This document shows positions 12,937 through 24,342 of a stretch of DNA of 64,000 nucleotides, piece after piece. Both the position numbers and the translations under genes were made by a program. Below the pieces are notes generated by a model. The model had not been told where the DNA came from, did no database searches, and worked only from the letters and a program-made list of their open reading frames with translations. Each line of letters starts with the position of its first letter. Within the stretch, counting starts at the first letter, position 1. Source of the DNA: Daucus carota subsp. sativus (lineage: Eukaryota; Streptophyta; Magnoliopsida; Apiales; Apiaceae); the NCBI RefSeq assembly GCF_001625215.2, contig NC_030383.2, positions 57,278,949 to 57,342,948 on the forward strand, in the 5' to 3' direction.

Positions 12937-14102
12937 CACTCTATCTTTATGTGGCAATATTGAACTCATTAGTTGGGAGTTTTTGTGTGAAACAAAAACA
13001 ACCGTAACGTCAGTCGGTTTTGTCACTTAAACACAACGTTTCACTGACCAGTCTAAACTGACCATCTAACTTGGTCAGTTTAGCCTGTAGAACCGACCAT
13101 TTCAAACCGTAACCGATCATATATGTCGAATCGGTTTTGTAAATATTTTTCCAACGTATAGAAGTATTTGAATACGAATAAATTATAATGATACATACAG
13201 CTGGGGAGGCCGTTTCATAGCTTTTGCTTTACTAGTCAAGAGACTGAAAACAAAGCTTGATGAGCTTTAGAAAGAAAGAAACCAGCTGATGATAGGTTTT
13301 CGTCTTTTCTTTTTTATTATTTTAAAATGTGCCATGTTACCATCCTACATATACAAGTATTCTACATGTACAAACTATGTATACAAAACCGCCAAAAAAA
13401 TAAAATAAAAAATTAGAAATAAGCAAAGAGCTAAAGCTCAGCAGTATGTATATAGAGGAACCTTTTTCTTTATCTCTCTGGCTTCAGTTAAAGTAGAGGA
13501 ATTTCTGGTGTTTTACGTTTGTTAAAGTAGGTTTTATAGCTCAAACCCCTCTACTCTCCGTTTCTTCTTTTCTCTCTCGCTCTCATTTTTTTCTCTCCAT
13601 ATTTTCCTCTCTCTATTAATCTCTTTCTTCTTGTTCTTACTTTCATTCTCTCTTTGAGCTTACATAGCTAGCTATAGCTCCCCACTTTCGTTTGTGGCCG
13701 GCCAGGATACCCTCCCTTTCTGGTATTTATATACTTATTTGGATCATCTCACCGGAATTTATTCCTTTTTTTATAGATTTTATTCACTAGCCTGAATATA
13801 GTTCCATGCCTTATACTTTTCCTCCTCCGGATTTTGTATTTGTTTAATTAATTTCTACGTTTTCGTATTTTTTTTGTTTCTTTATCCTTGATCCTTAGTT
13901 ATCTATACAGCAAGTGATCTAATTAATTCATCTTTTCTTGTTAGTAATTAGGCGGAGTTATAAATTATTAGTACTGAAGAACATCAGATCCGGGTCAAGG
14001 CACGCGGTATATGTGATAAAAGATTTATAATTAGTGGCGGAGAATGTTATGCAGAAGTGAAGTTGATCATTGAAGGAGATAGGGAGTGAAGAAGGTGCAC
14101 GA
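12937..14102 (+). promoter_or_regulatory. NAC gene promoter and 5' leader region
   Basis: Upstream of the NAC start lies a pyrimidine-rich tract at about 13555-13660 with repeated CTCTCT blocks, typical of a plant 5' leader or a GA/CT regulatory element. A 9-codon upstream ORF starts at ATG 14044 and ends before the chosen start, so it could dampen translation. The transcription start cannot be fixed from sequence alone. Confidence 0.45.
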
Positions 14103-17100
14103 ATGGCGGAGAAATATTTAGAGAAAGGCATGAAAAAGAGTAATATTAATCAGATGGGGTCGTCTATGGGAAGCTCTCATGATCTTATTGATGCAAAACT
14201 TGAGGAACATCAGCTCTGTGGATCGAAACACTGCCCTAGCTGTGGACACAAGCTTGAAGGAAAGCCGGTACGTGTATTTGTGTGAAGTTTGTATATATAA
14301 GTACAGATAATATTCTTGGCTTCACCAGAAAGATTTAATTTGATTTAAAGAAGAATCAAAACAAGAATAAAGTTGTGCGAGCAATTGCCGGTTGCTTGGT
14401 TTCTGCCTTTTTTCTCACACTACCATAAACAATTTATTAATAAAGAAAAATGATCAGTACTGTTTTGTTCAATACTAATTTGAAATCTGCAGCTAGTTAA
14501 TTTCTTAATTGCCCTTCTTTGAATTCTTTGGATTTTCATCTTCTTGCTTATTTCATTCGGAATTCAATTCAATTTGCAGGACTGGGTGGGATTACCAGCA
14601 GGAGTGAAGTTTGATCCCACAGACCAAGAACTCATGGAGCACCTCGACGCAAAAGTTGAGGCTAAGGAATTAAAGTCTCACCCTCTTATCGACGAATTCA
14701 TCCCAACTATTGAAGGAGATGATGGAATTTGTTACACCCATCCGGAAAAACTCCCAGGTGATCATATTCTATAGTAGATATGTTTTGTTATCCATGCATA
14801 TGCACAAAAGCCTTTAGTTGCTTCAACCATAAATCAAAAGTTAGGTTTTACTTATGCACATCTCTCACTTTCAAAAATCTGCATGGAATAGGGTTATTTC
14901 TTTTCTTCACCACCTTGTTGTAATTAATAATTATTAAGGACTAAGCAAGTTTGTTATACCTACTCACTCTCTTTCCCTTTTTTTTCTTTGGTGATTAGTT
15001 TGTAATTTAATATTAACTTGAATCTGCAGGAGTGACCAGAGATGGACTAAGTAGGCATTTCTTCCACAGACCATCCAAAGCTTACACAACCGGGACAAGA
15101 AAGCGAAGGAAAATTCAAACTGAATGTGATCTCCAAGGCGGCGAAACAAGGTGGCATAAAACTGGCAAGACGAGGCCTGTCATGGTGAACGGCAAGCAAA
15201 AGGGGTGCAAGAAGATTCTAGTCCTCTACACAAATTTTGGTAAGAATAGAAAACCCGAAAAGACTAATTGGGTGATGCATCAGTATCACCTGGGGCAACA
15301 TGAAGAAGAGAGGGAAGGCGAGCTTGTCGTTTCCAAGATATTTTATCAGACTCAACCAAGACAATGCAATTGGAGTGATAGGATTAACAGTACCGGAACT
15401 CTTGCTGCTGGAGAAGGAAATAGTAGTGAGCCGACTAGTAGGCGTGACAGTGGAAGTGGAAGCTGTTCTTCGTCGAAAGAGATGGTTATCAGTAGCCATA
15501 GAATCGATGATCATCACTTGTCGGTGGTTGGTGGTGTTCCATTAGCAAGTTATAATCCCATGGATATCCAACAACTCAAAGATCATTACAGCTTTGTTCC
15601 ATTTAGGAAAAGCTTCGATGACCAGGTATACTAAATTTTAGTTTTTAATAAATTATAATCTTGTGTGGTCTATAATATAATCAATTTATTTCGATTTATG
15701 TTTTGTCAATGAAACATACTACAACAAAAACAAGATCAGACAACACTAATCAGACAACGGTCGCAGAAAGAAGTATTGGCCGAAAAAAAGACACACAATT
15801 TATTTTCATCATCGAAAAACTATTGGTAATCTTTCTTATAATGAAGTGCATGATTGTTACTGGACAGTTGGGGAGCACAGGATTAGAAGCTTCAACTGCA
15901 ATGGAGACTCCGGTGAGCATGGGCTTGTCGCAAGACCATGACCTACAAATGTCGCATCATCATCAGCAAATGCATCATCATCATCAATCTCATACACATG
16001 ATCATCCGCATCATCAGCAGCTTGCCACATCAACGGCGGCTTTCCACATCAGCAGGCCATGTCACTCCATCTCCACCATCATCTCTCCTCCTTCCCTCCA
16101 TCAAGCTTCCATTGATATTTTAGACGAAGGCTCTTTCCATGTTTCCAGAATGATGCTTCAAAATGAAAACTTTCAGGTATTATAATACATTAATTAATTA
16201 TAATGAACCTATAGCTTTTAATTTGCTTCTGGTGATTTATATGATATATGTCTAGTTGGTAACAAGCATAAAATGTAGAGTACTTTTTACCTTTAAAACT
16301 CCCTGGTTTTGGAGACAATACATGATCAATTTGATGATTATGTTTTGTATCCTTCTAATTACTAAATTTGTATAAATATATGCATCGATCTTTCGGCCGC
16401 AGCAGCAACAACAACAACAACAACAGCAACAGCATCAGCAGCAGCAGCAACAACATCATAAACTAGAAGGAAGGTCTGCATCTGGATTAGAGGAACTCAT
16501 TATGGGTTGCACTTCAACAGATATCAAAGAGGTAATTAATTAATATATACTTGTTACAGAACTTTTGATATAATTTAATGCATACATTCTAGCTAGCACC
16601 TTAATTAATTATATCTTATTGGGATAAAATTAGAGCAATAAAGAGACTTGCCAAGATATTATTAGGACAACTTTTCTTTAGCTTTTTTTCTTTTCACACC
16701 AGTTGGTAGAAGTTTTAAGAGTAAAGATACCAATAGTTTTATTCTTTAAGTTCCTTTTTTTACCAATTACATGTTGATATATTCTCTGCTGCTTTTTTTT
16801 TTTCACTCCCTTTCCCTCTACTGATATAAGTGTATCTTTTGCTTGTCATTTTATTTAATTACAACAAGAAACATAAATATATTACTTTATTAATCATATT
16901 GATTTTTCTTTGTTTTAAATGCAAACAATTTTAAATTAGAATCGAGATTTGTCATGTGAGGTCCTTATATAATGCATGCATGTCTGTTTCTGCTATTAAT
17001 TATTTAAACCTCACCTGTGATAAGTTACCAGTTCTCCAGAAAACTCGAGATGTTGAGCGTTTGATTTACTGTATTAATGCAGGAGTCGGCCATGTCAAAC

Positions 17101-17181
17101 CCACAAGAGGCGGAATGGTTAAAGTACTCAAACTTCTGGCCTGACCCGCATGACCCTGACAACCCGAATCATCATGGATAA
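14103..17181 (+). CDS. NAC075: NAC-domain transcription factor, NAC075-like, 6 exons
   Basis: DNA-binding regulator; the NAC073/NAC075 clade is linked to secondary wall and vascular development and to flowering. Exons: 14103-14267, 14580-14757, 15030-15625, 15868-16176, 16403-16531, 17083-17181 (491 aa). Exon 1 encodes [20 protein letters not shown], the cysteine-rich N-terminus of this clade. The NAC domain follows from about residue 56 ([56 protein letters not shown]). The C-terminal half has a His/Gln-rich run (about 15950-16020) and a Gln run (16403-16460), and ends in [18 protein letters not shown]. The first in-frame ATG was taken as start, after a stretch open only from non-ATG codons. 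The acceptor of exon 4 (15868) is the least certain border; no other choice tried kept the frame. Confidence 0.92.
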
Positions 17182-20100
17182 GGTGAAAAGCATAAACATG
17201 AAGGAGAAGGAGTAGCAGCAACAATAAAGATAAGAAGCTATTCAAATAAGCAAGAAATCACGTGGAGTACATAACATATATATACATAGAGGGAACTGCA
17301 GAAGAAAGACAACATGATTATGTTATCATCATTATACTATATACTACTTGAAGCCTCCTTGAGTATATATAATATTAAATATATATTGGTAAATTTCTGG
17401 TTTCTTTTTCAACTGCCATTTGGTTCCATGATGCTGTTGGACTTGGATAGATTAAGGAAAAGAAATTCAAAAGGGGAAAAGGAGAGGAAAATGAAAGAAA
17501 GAAAGAAACCTCCATTCAAAAGGCTGCTCTCTCTACTGACAAAACAAGCGGGGAAGAAAGAAAACAAGGAAGACCTAAAGCAAATTCAAGATAGCCCCCC
17601 TTCCTCTTTGCATGAAAATCATCACCATTATCATTACACTCTCCTCTTTTTCTATACAAATATATTTATTTGTTTGTTTGTTTGTTTATTTTTGCTTTGC
17701 CGCCTTCTATACTTTCCTTAACTTCTTTCCGTTTAATATTTGTATTCAGAAAGCACCGCACCATATATGTGTGCAAAATTGCAACAATATACAGTTTTCC
17801 TTGGTAATTAAATGCCAGAGGTTTTTTCGAGAAATTACTTCTTCCGTTTTCAGAGTAGATAAAGTCTGAGTATATCTTGTCGTCTTTACTTGGAAACATA
17901 CATGCCTCTGAATACATGCATTTGATCTGGTTTGATTTACTAACCTGTAAAGTCTAGCTAGTTGCTGGTTTTTTTCTTGGAGAGCGAGGAATTGAAGTCT
18001 TTTGAAGTCGGGATCTACGTTGTTGTATCACGTATGCCTTTCAACTTTGTCCTCTTTCCAGTTCTCCGATAAGCAGTATATTGCAACTTGTGAAAATAGT
18101 TATATTGTTTAACATTGATCATCAATAAAATTTAGGTTTTTTTTTATTATTCAAAAAATTATCTCCAACAATATTATAGTATTCATTGAAAAAGATAGAG
18201 TAAATGATTATAGTTTTCCAAATTTTAGAAGATGTTGGATGGACTTAAAAATTATGACCGGAGTTTACTTCCTCTTTTAATAACATGGCGCAAAACGGTG
18301 GAAATCCAGCGTACAATTTAGAAAAATACAACCAGCATTTGTCTTGTTTACTTTTTTTATTTTTTTAAGTTAACGGAGGAAAATTAACGGATGTTCACCG
18401 CCGTCACCTTATTAAAAGGCGGAAGTAAATTTCGACCATCATTATATAGTTTTTAAAATCTAACCAACATTTTGTAAATTTTGAAAACCTATCGCCACCA
18501 CTTTTTGTCGTTACTCAAAACTAATAAAAATTTAACTTACAGTAAGTTTTTTTTTTCATAAACTTACAGTAAGTTTAGTTACGATACTATATCGAATGAA
18601 TGTCGAAGTGAATATTTTATGAGAATCGGTTAATCATTATTTAAAAATAAGGAATTAAGTGTTTATCTTAATTTTATAAAAGAGATTAAGATTTTTATAT
18701 ATCCTAAAATTATATTTTAGAAAATCATATAAATAATCTCTTGAAAGGTCTTAAATTGTATTCTCTTTATTCCAAATTCAAAGAACTTATTAGTTTTTAA
18801 CACACAATTTAAAATGTGATGATCGTATAATTATATAATTTATTAATCTAACAAATTTTATAAAAACAAATTTAAATATAAAATTTCTATTTATAAAACA
18901 AACTAAAAAACTTGACAATTATTATAACTTAAATCATGTGTCCAAAATCAGCTATACCATGGGAATGTAATGTAAAACGTAAAAAGAATCTTTTTAGTTT
19001 TGTTTTTGATAATTATGTTGAAAATATATATAACTAAAGAGTAAATTTTAAAACAGAATCAATCATAGTTTTTCTAATAACAATATTTTTCTAGAATATT
19101 CAAAAAATGTAAAAAGTTGGTGATGAATAATCACTTACATTATTATAATTAAATTAATGTATAATTTAACATATTTAAACCGGTTCTATATAAAAAACAA
19201 GCTTTATATAGCTAGTCTTCTCTGAAATTCATTTTCCAATTTACACATTATCTCCCACGAGTAGTTGAAAGATTAAAAAAGAGAAATGCTACATGGATAA
19301 ATTGTATATAAAATAATCGAATAATTGAGGTGATATATTTTAATCGATATTGTTTATGTAAATGTGAAGAATTTATTGAATGAAAACTTAACACATGCAT
19401 ATTTTATATTGTAGATGCCCCAATTTCGTTGATCCATATCTGCCCCAATTCCGTGATACAACATTTCCCCTGAAGAAATGTGATAGCCACAGACCACAGT
19501 TCTTTGCTTTTCTGCATGAGCAATGTTTTATTGGTAAGCAACTCAAATGTAAGTTACACTTTTTCCCTTTAGAGCGATAGATCTCTTCTGATTAATAGTA
19601 TTTGCTCAAATATTTCTACAAACTCAACTAATTACGTGAAGTTGAAATCTTTGGATAGAGAGTACGAACTAACGTGTGCAAGAAATCTATATATGATCAC
19701 GGGACGTGTGCATGAAATTTAAATCACCAAACATAAAGCTCCAAAAGGGGCGACAGAATATATATGTTCTGTGTTTCCGAATGGAATAAAGGCCGAGAAC
19801 AAACATTAATTTTTAATTTCTTGTGAAATGAGAAATGACCGCCCTCTCCCCTTGTACGTCTGTTATCTAGTTTAACTGAGTTATATGACACCGTTTCAAT
19901 CACGTGATTTTATTTGATTAATGAAAAATTGAAAATGAAAATGAGTTTCTAACATGTTTATAGAATTAATTCAGTAATCGGAATTAGTTGGTTGACCTAT
20001 CAATTCATAATTTATCAGATATTTTTTTGATAAATCGAGAATTTTTATTCAACTCGAAGTGAAATCGGTAATTTGGTAAAATATTGTTTAAGGATTAATC

Positions 20101-22049
20101 AGAATTTAATGACTTTTTTTGAATAAATCGAAAAATTTTAAAAGTATTAATATAGAGTGTGTATATAGATCGATGATAATATGATTCTTGACGCAGAGAT
20201 GCCACTACTTTTAGTTGTTCCTTAAAATAATGAGAATATTTTTGAAATATCTGCATGGAATAGCAATAATAATGTATAAATAAAATATCAAAAATATAAA
20301 AAGGGAAGTGATGTCTCTTTCCACATGCAATTGGGAAAAAAGTATGACATGTCTTATATGTTCTCCAACCTAAAAAGCTGATATTCATCTCTATCGCTTT
20401 ATAAACTTTTGTATCTTTATCTGTTTTGATGCCTCCTTAATATACGGGGGGAGTGTCTCTGTGTGTCTTAGTTAGGACTTAGGAGTATATAGCCGGTTCT
20501 TCCTTAGTGTGTGCATAGATTCGGTCCCGTGAAGATGTTGCAGGATGAATAGAATTTGTACAATGCGGAATATTATCGAAAATTGCAACTTGCAACTTTG
20601 TAAGGCCGCCTTCAGGTCAGATATTTCGAATTTGAGAGAGTTTTGTTCTCTTTTAAAATTAATGTCAACTCGATTTATATGCATGCAATTAAACTTGCAT
20701 ATATTACTTTATGCACGATACAAGTGCTGTAAGAATTTGGTAGGGACGGGCATCGGTTCATTTCGGGGTGGCATAGTTTTATTTATTGGTGAGGGGTAAA
20801 AAATTTCATGATCTACATTCTAAATTTGTTATGAAATGTTCTCTTATCTATATCCTTTACTCGAAAAAATTCATAATCGAGATCGATTGAGAATCTGAAA
20901 TAGGAAAAGTTTTCATTTTCAAAAAAAAAAAAAAAAAAGAAATAGGAAAAATTTCCATACATGAAGTTCACTTGAATATCAAGTATAAACGGTGTTGTAT
21001 AAATTTTCTATTTATTAAATATTTCAGTTTTTTATTTATTAAAAATTTCTGAAATTAAACGTTTATCAAATTACTATGACTAAAAGTTCATGATTTCTTA
21101 AAAAATCTTCAATAAATTATGATGCGATAGTTTAATTGATGAATTATGATTTTCAGTTTCTGTTTTTTATCACTATGATTATGAGTATAATAAAGAAAAA
21201 TTCTGATTTAAATTATTTTTGAGTTAAACATATAATATAATTATTTTTCCACTGTTATCTCAATAAATTTCTAGAAAAAATTTATATCGTCACAAGTAGA
21301 TGGGTACACTTTTGGTGTTAGATTGACCAATATGTGATCCTATATCAAAAAAATATGTAGATAAATTATACTTTCTTCATGCCACAACTGATTGGAGTAT
21401 TTTTGTAAGAGCAACTCCAATCATATTCTCTATATAAATTATCTAAAATAATTTATCACAATGATTCTTTAAATTATAGATAATCAAAATAGTTTGTGTT
21501 TCCAACGGTATTCTTCATATTCGTCGTCTATAAGTCAAAATCAATATTCTATCAATTTTATATTATATTCGAATTTCAACGACTATATATCCAACGGCAA
21601 TATTTTTAACAGTTATATGCAGCAAACAAGAAAACACCACACAAACATCCAAAATCTAATATATTTGACACAAAATTAAACTTATCTCAATCTATTTTAA
21701 TCATCTCTAAATCAACAAATAAAATACCTAAAGTAAAATTCAACATTTTTTTTTTGAAGTTAAATTAAAATTCAACATTTATAAATAATAGTTGAACTTA
21801 AACGTACTTTAAATTTTGATTTCTGAACCTAAAGAATATATGGAGGAGATGTGTGGAACACCGAAAGTACATTGCGGAATAAAAAGGGGCGGGAGAGATA
21901 TTGAGGGAGAGGCAGAGAGGACGAGAGTCTAGCTGGACTCTTTTTATCAAATAGACTTTTATAGCGAATATACAAAACTCACATACAGAATTCTAAAATT
22001 ATAGATAATGAGAAGTTAGAGCCAGTAAATCTGAACTTACATGTCTGGT
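17182..22049. other. Gene-free spacer after the NAC gene
   Basis: The first several hundred bases probably hold the NAC 3' untranslated region. A 135-codon ORF at 17314-17721 is low-complexity (Lys/Glu-rich then aromatic) and has no family match I can name. The remainder is AT-rich with short homopolymers. No gene, RNA gene or well-bounded transposon could be supported. Confidence 0.6.
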
Positions 22050-22530
22050 AGGGATGTTTGCTGTGCGGTCGTTGCGGTTTTTTCCTAAAACCGCGAATCA
22101 ACCCACACATGCAGTTTGGGAAAATTCATAAACCGCAACCGCACCGTGTAATATACAAAACTGCGTAAACCACGCTACGAAATTGCAGTGCAGTGTGGTG
22201 CAGTTCTTGCGGTTTGTGTGCTTTATACATTAAATAAATTATATTTTTGAATGATAATATTAATATCAATTTTAAAATATATGTATTTACAAATCTAGAG
22301 TTACGATACTCATCAAAAGAAATATAAACTAGAATATAAGTATGATAATGACGAAGATGAAAAGATTTCAACACTAACAAATTATATTATAGAAAACACA
22401 TATAATTATAATATTTAATTTGTCGTATGTCTTAGAACTAACCTTAATTTATATTGTAAGATTATTAAAATTTAGTTGAATAACTTGAACATATACACAC
22501 ACACATAGGAGATAATATCATACTAAATAA

Positions 22531-22580
<50 letters not shown>

Positions 22581-22815
22581 TAATTATATGTGATATATTT
22601 TTATATATTAGAAAATAGCGGTGCCGTAAAAAATAGCGGCGCGGTGCGGTTTGAACCGCGCTTGTATAATGTTAAACCGCAACCCGCACCGCACCGTGCG
22701 TTTGTTTAAATTTCAACCCGCAACCACAACACGGAAAACAAAAACCGCATTTTGCGGTGTGGTGCGGAGCGGTGCGGGCGGTTTATACGATTTGTGCGGT
22801 TTGATGAACACATAA
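22050..22815. mobile_element. Non-autonomous hAT-type element, 766 bp, with 8-bp target duplication
   Basis: The flanks carry the same 8 bases, TGTCTGGT, at 22042-22049 and 22816-22823. Both ends are packed with GCGGTGCGGTTT-like subterminal motifs in both orientations (22060-22210 and 22615-22805), a hallmark of hAT elements. The outermost termini match only loosely. The centre is AT-rich and holds a (TA)n tract at about 22532-22578. No transposase is present, so it would need one in trans. Confidence 0.8.
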
Positions 22816-22856
22816 TGTCTGGTATATAGATTCAATTCAATATTAATCGGTGAGTG

Positions 22857-24022
22857 ATTGACACTTTGCACCCCTTATGTTTAGGCGCTTTTTCGATTTG
22901 GTCTCAAACAATTTTTTTGGCAGTATGCACCCTAACATTTGAAAAGCGTTTCGCTTTGCACCCCTTTGACCACTCTCCGTTAATTGACTGTTAAAATTAA
23001 CAGATTTCAAGTTTTCACTTTGCACCCCACAATTTTAATTTTTTTCATGAGTATTTTAAAATATATTTTTTTCATGAATCATACGGTTGGCCATGCGGAT
23101 CATTCTTTCGTCAATGACTCTTGCCTATGCGATAGCCACCTCCCTAATGAAGACTAGTTTTGATCAGATTTCCAATGCACTAAGAGCGTTCATAATTGGA
23201 GTAATAGCATGGATGAGACTGATTTTCCTATCCTTGTTTGTTCTTGTTTTTCGCTTCATCCGCTACTTGGTGAGGATGATCACAAAGAAGAGTACAAGTG
23301 AAGGGGAAGTCAAAGTCACAGCGCCATAATGATATTGTCTAATGTAATTTGTAATGCTCGATCACTCTCCGTTTTTAAGCTGGGCCAAACACCCCATTTA
23401 TATAATTCCTAACCGTATTTTATTGTTCTGTACGTTTATGATGTTATTTTGTGCGTGTTTCGTACTTTTACCTAATTAAAATAGTACTTCAAATGTGACA
23501 TGAGCACTTTTAATTGGTAGTAATAGCATGGAAGGGACTGATTTTCTATTTTTTTCGTTTGTTCTTGTTTTTCAAAATTAATCTCACAAATAATATCCAA
23601 TAAAATAAACAGTACAACAGAAACTTCTGTATCTCCCTGACCTTATGGATATAGACATTTAAACAGGGAGTTAATCCTAATAAAATTTATGGAACAGGAA
23701 ACTGAAAAAGTTGAAATGTAAGTGGAAATTAGTCTAAAGTTATAAAATCGACAGCCATCAAGTTCCATAAATAACTTCACCCATATGAAAATTTTCTGAT
23801 TCATAAAAAGAAATTTCAAAATACTCATGAAAAAAAATTAAAATTATGGGGTGTAAAGTGAAAACCTGAAATCTGTTAACTTTAACGATCAATTAAACGG
23901 AGAGTGGACAAAGGGGTGCAAAGCGAAGCGCTTTTCAAACTTTAGGGTGCATACTGTCAAAAAAAATTGTTTGGGACCAAATCAAAAAAACGTCTAAACA
24001 TAAGGGGTGCAAGCAAATTAGT
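22857..24022. mobile_element. Fold-back DNA element with about 200-bp terminal inverted repeats
   Basis: The left arm (about 22857-23080) and the reverse complement of the right arm (about 23795-24022) match closely over some 200 bp, with shared landmarks such as GCACCCCTTATGTTTAG and TTCGCTTTGCACCCCTTTG. The arms enclose about 710 bp containing a 78-codon ORF and an internal direct repeat (23199-23265 and 23516-23574). Long inverted repeats suggest a Mutator-like or fold-back element, but no clear target duplication was found, so the superfamily is open. Confidence 0.8.
23093..23328 (+). CDS. Small hydrophobic ORF inside the fold-back element
   Basis: From ATG 23093 to the TAA at 23326-23328 this frame encodes about 78 aa: an amphipathic first half, a strongly hydrophobic segment (IAWMRLIFLSLFVLVFRFI) that could span a membrane, and a charged tail. 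No family is recognised. Part of its sequence recurs downstream at 23516-23574 without an ORF. It may be a captured gene fragment or a chance ORF; there is no evidence of expression. Confidence 0.3.
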
Positions 24023-24342
24023 ATTTTGGATCTCTTCTGTTTCTTAGAATGATACGATGGGTTTAATCATTTCCCATTAATGTTTCTCTTCTGTGATTCC
24101 ACAATTTTTTCGTTTCCTTTTGTCTTCTTTAACATAGGTGCATATTTCTATTCTTGCCAAAAAAAAAAAAATGCACCTCGAAAAGGAGGAGATAATTGAT
24201 GCAAAACCTGTACAATTGCTTAGAAAATCATCTTCGACAATGTTTCACATACTGAAGGTCTCTTCAACATTTCCCTCCTGATTTTCTCAAGTCACCTTCT
24301 TACAGACAGAATACCAGAAGGATCATGCCTCTAAACTAAACA

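Noticed and set aside
14070-14102. Extended NAC N-terminus from a TTG codon
   Set aside because: No ATG; the in-frame ATG at 14103 is adequate and the extra residues are not conserved in the clade as far as I recall.
17314-17721. 135-codon ORF after the NAC gene
   Set aside because: Low-complexity Lys/Glu then aromatic composition, lies in the probable 3' untranslated region, no family signature.
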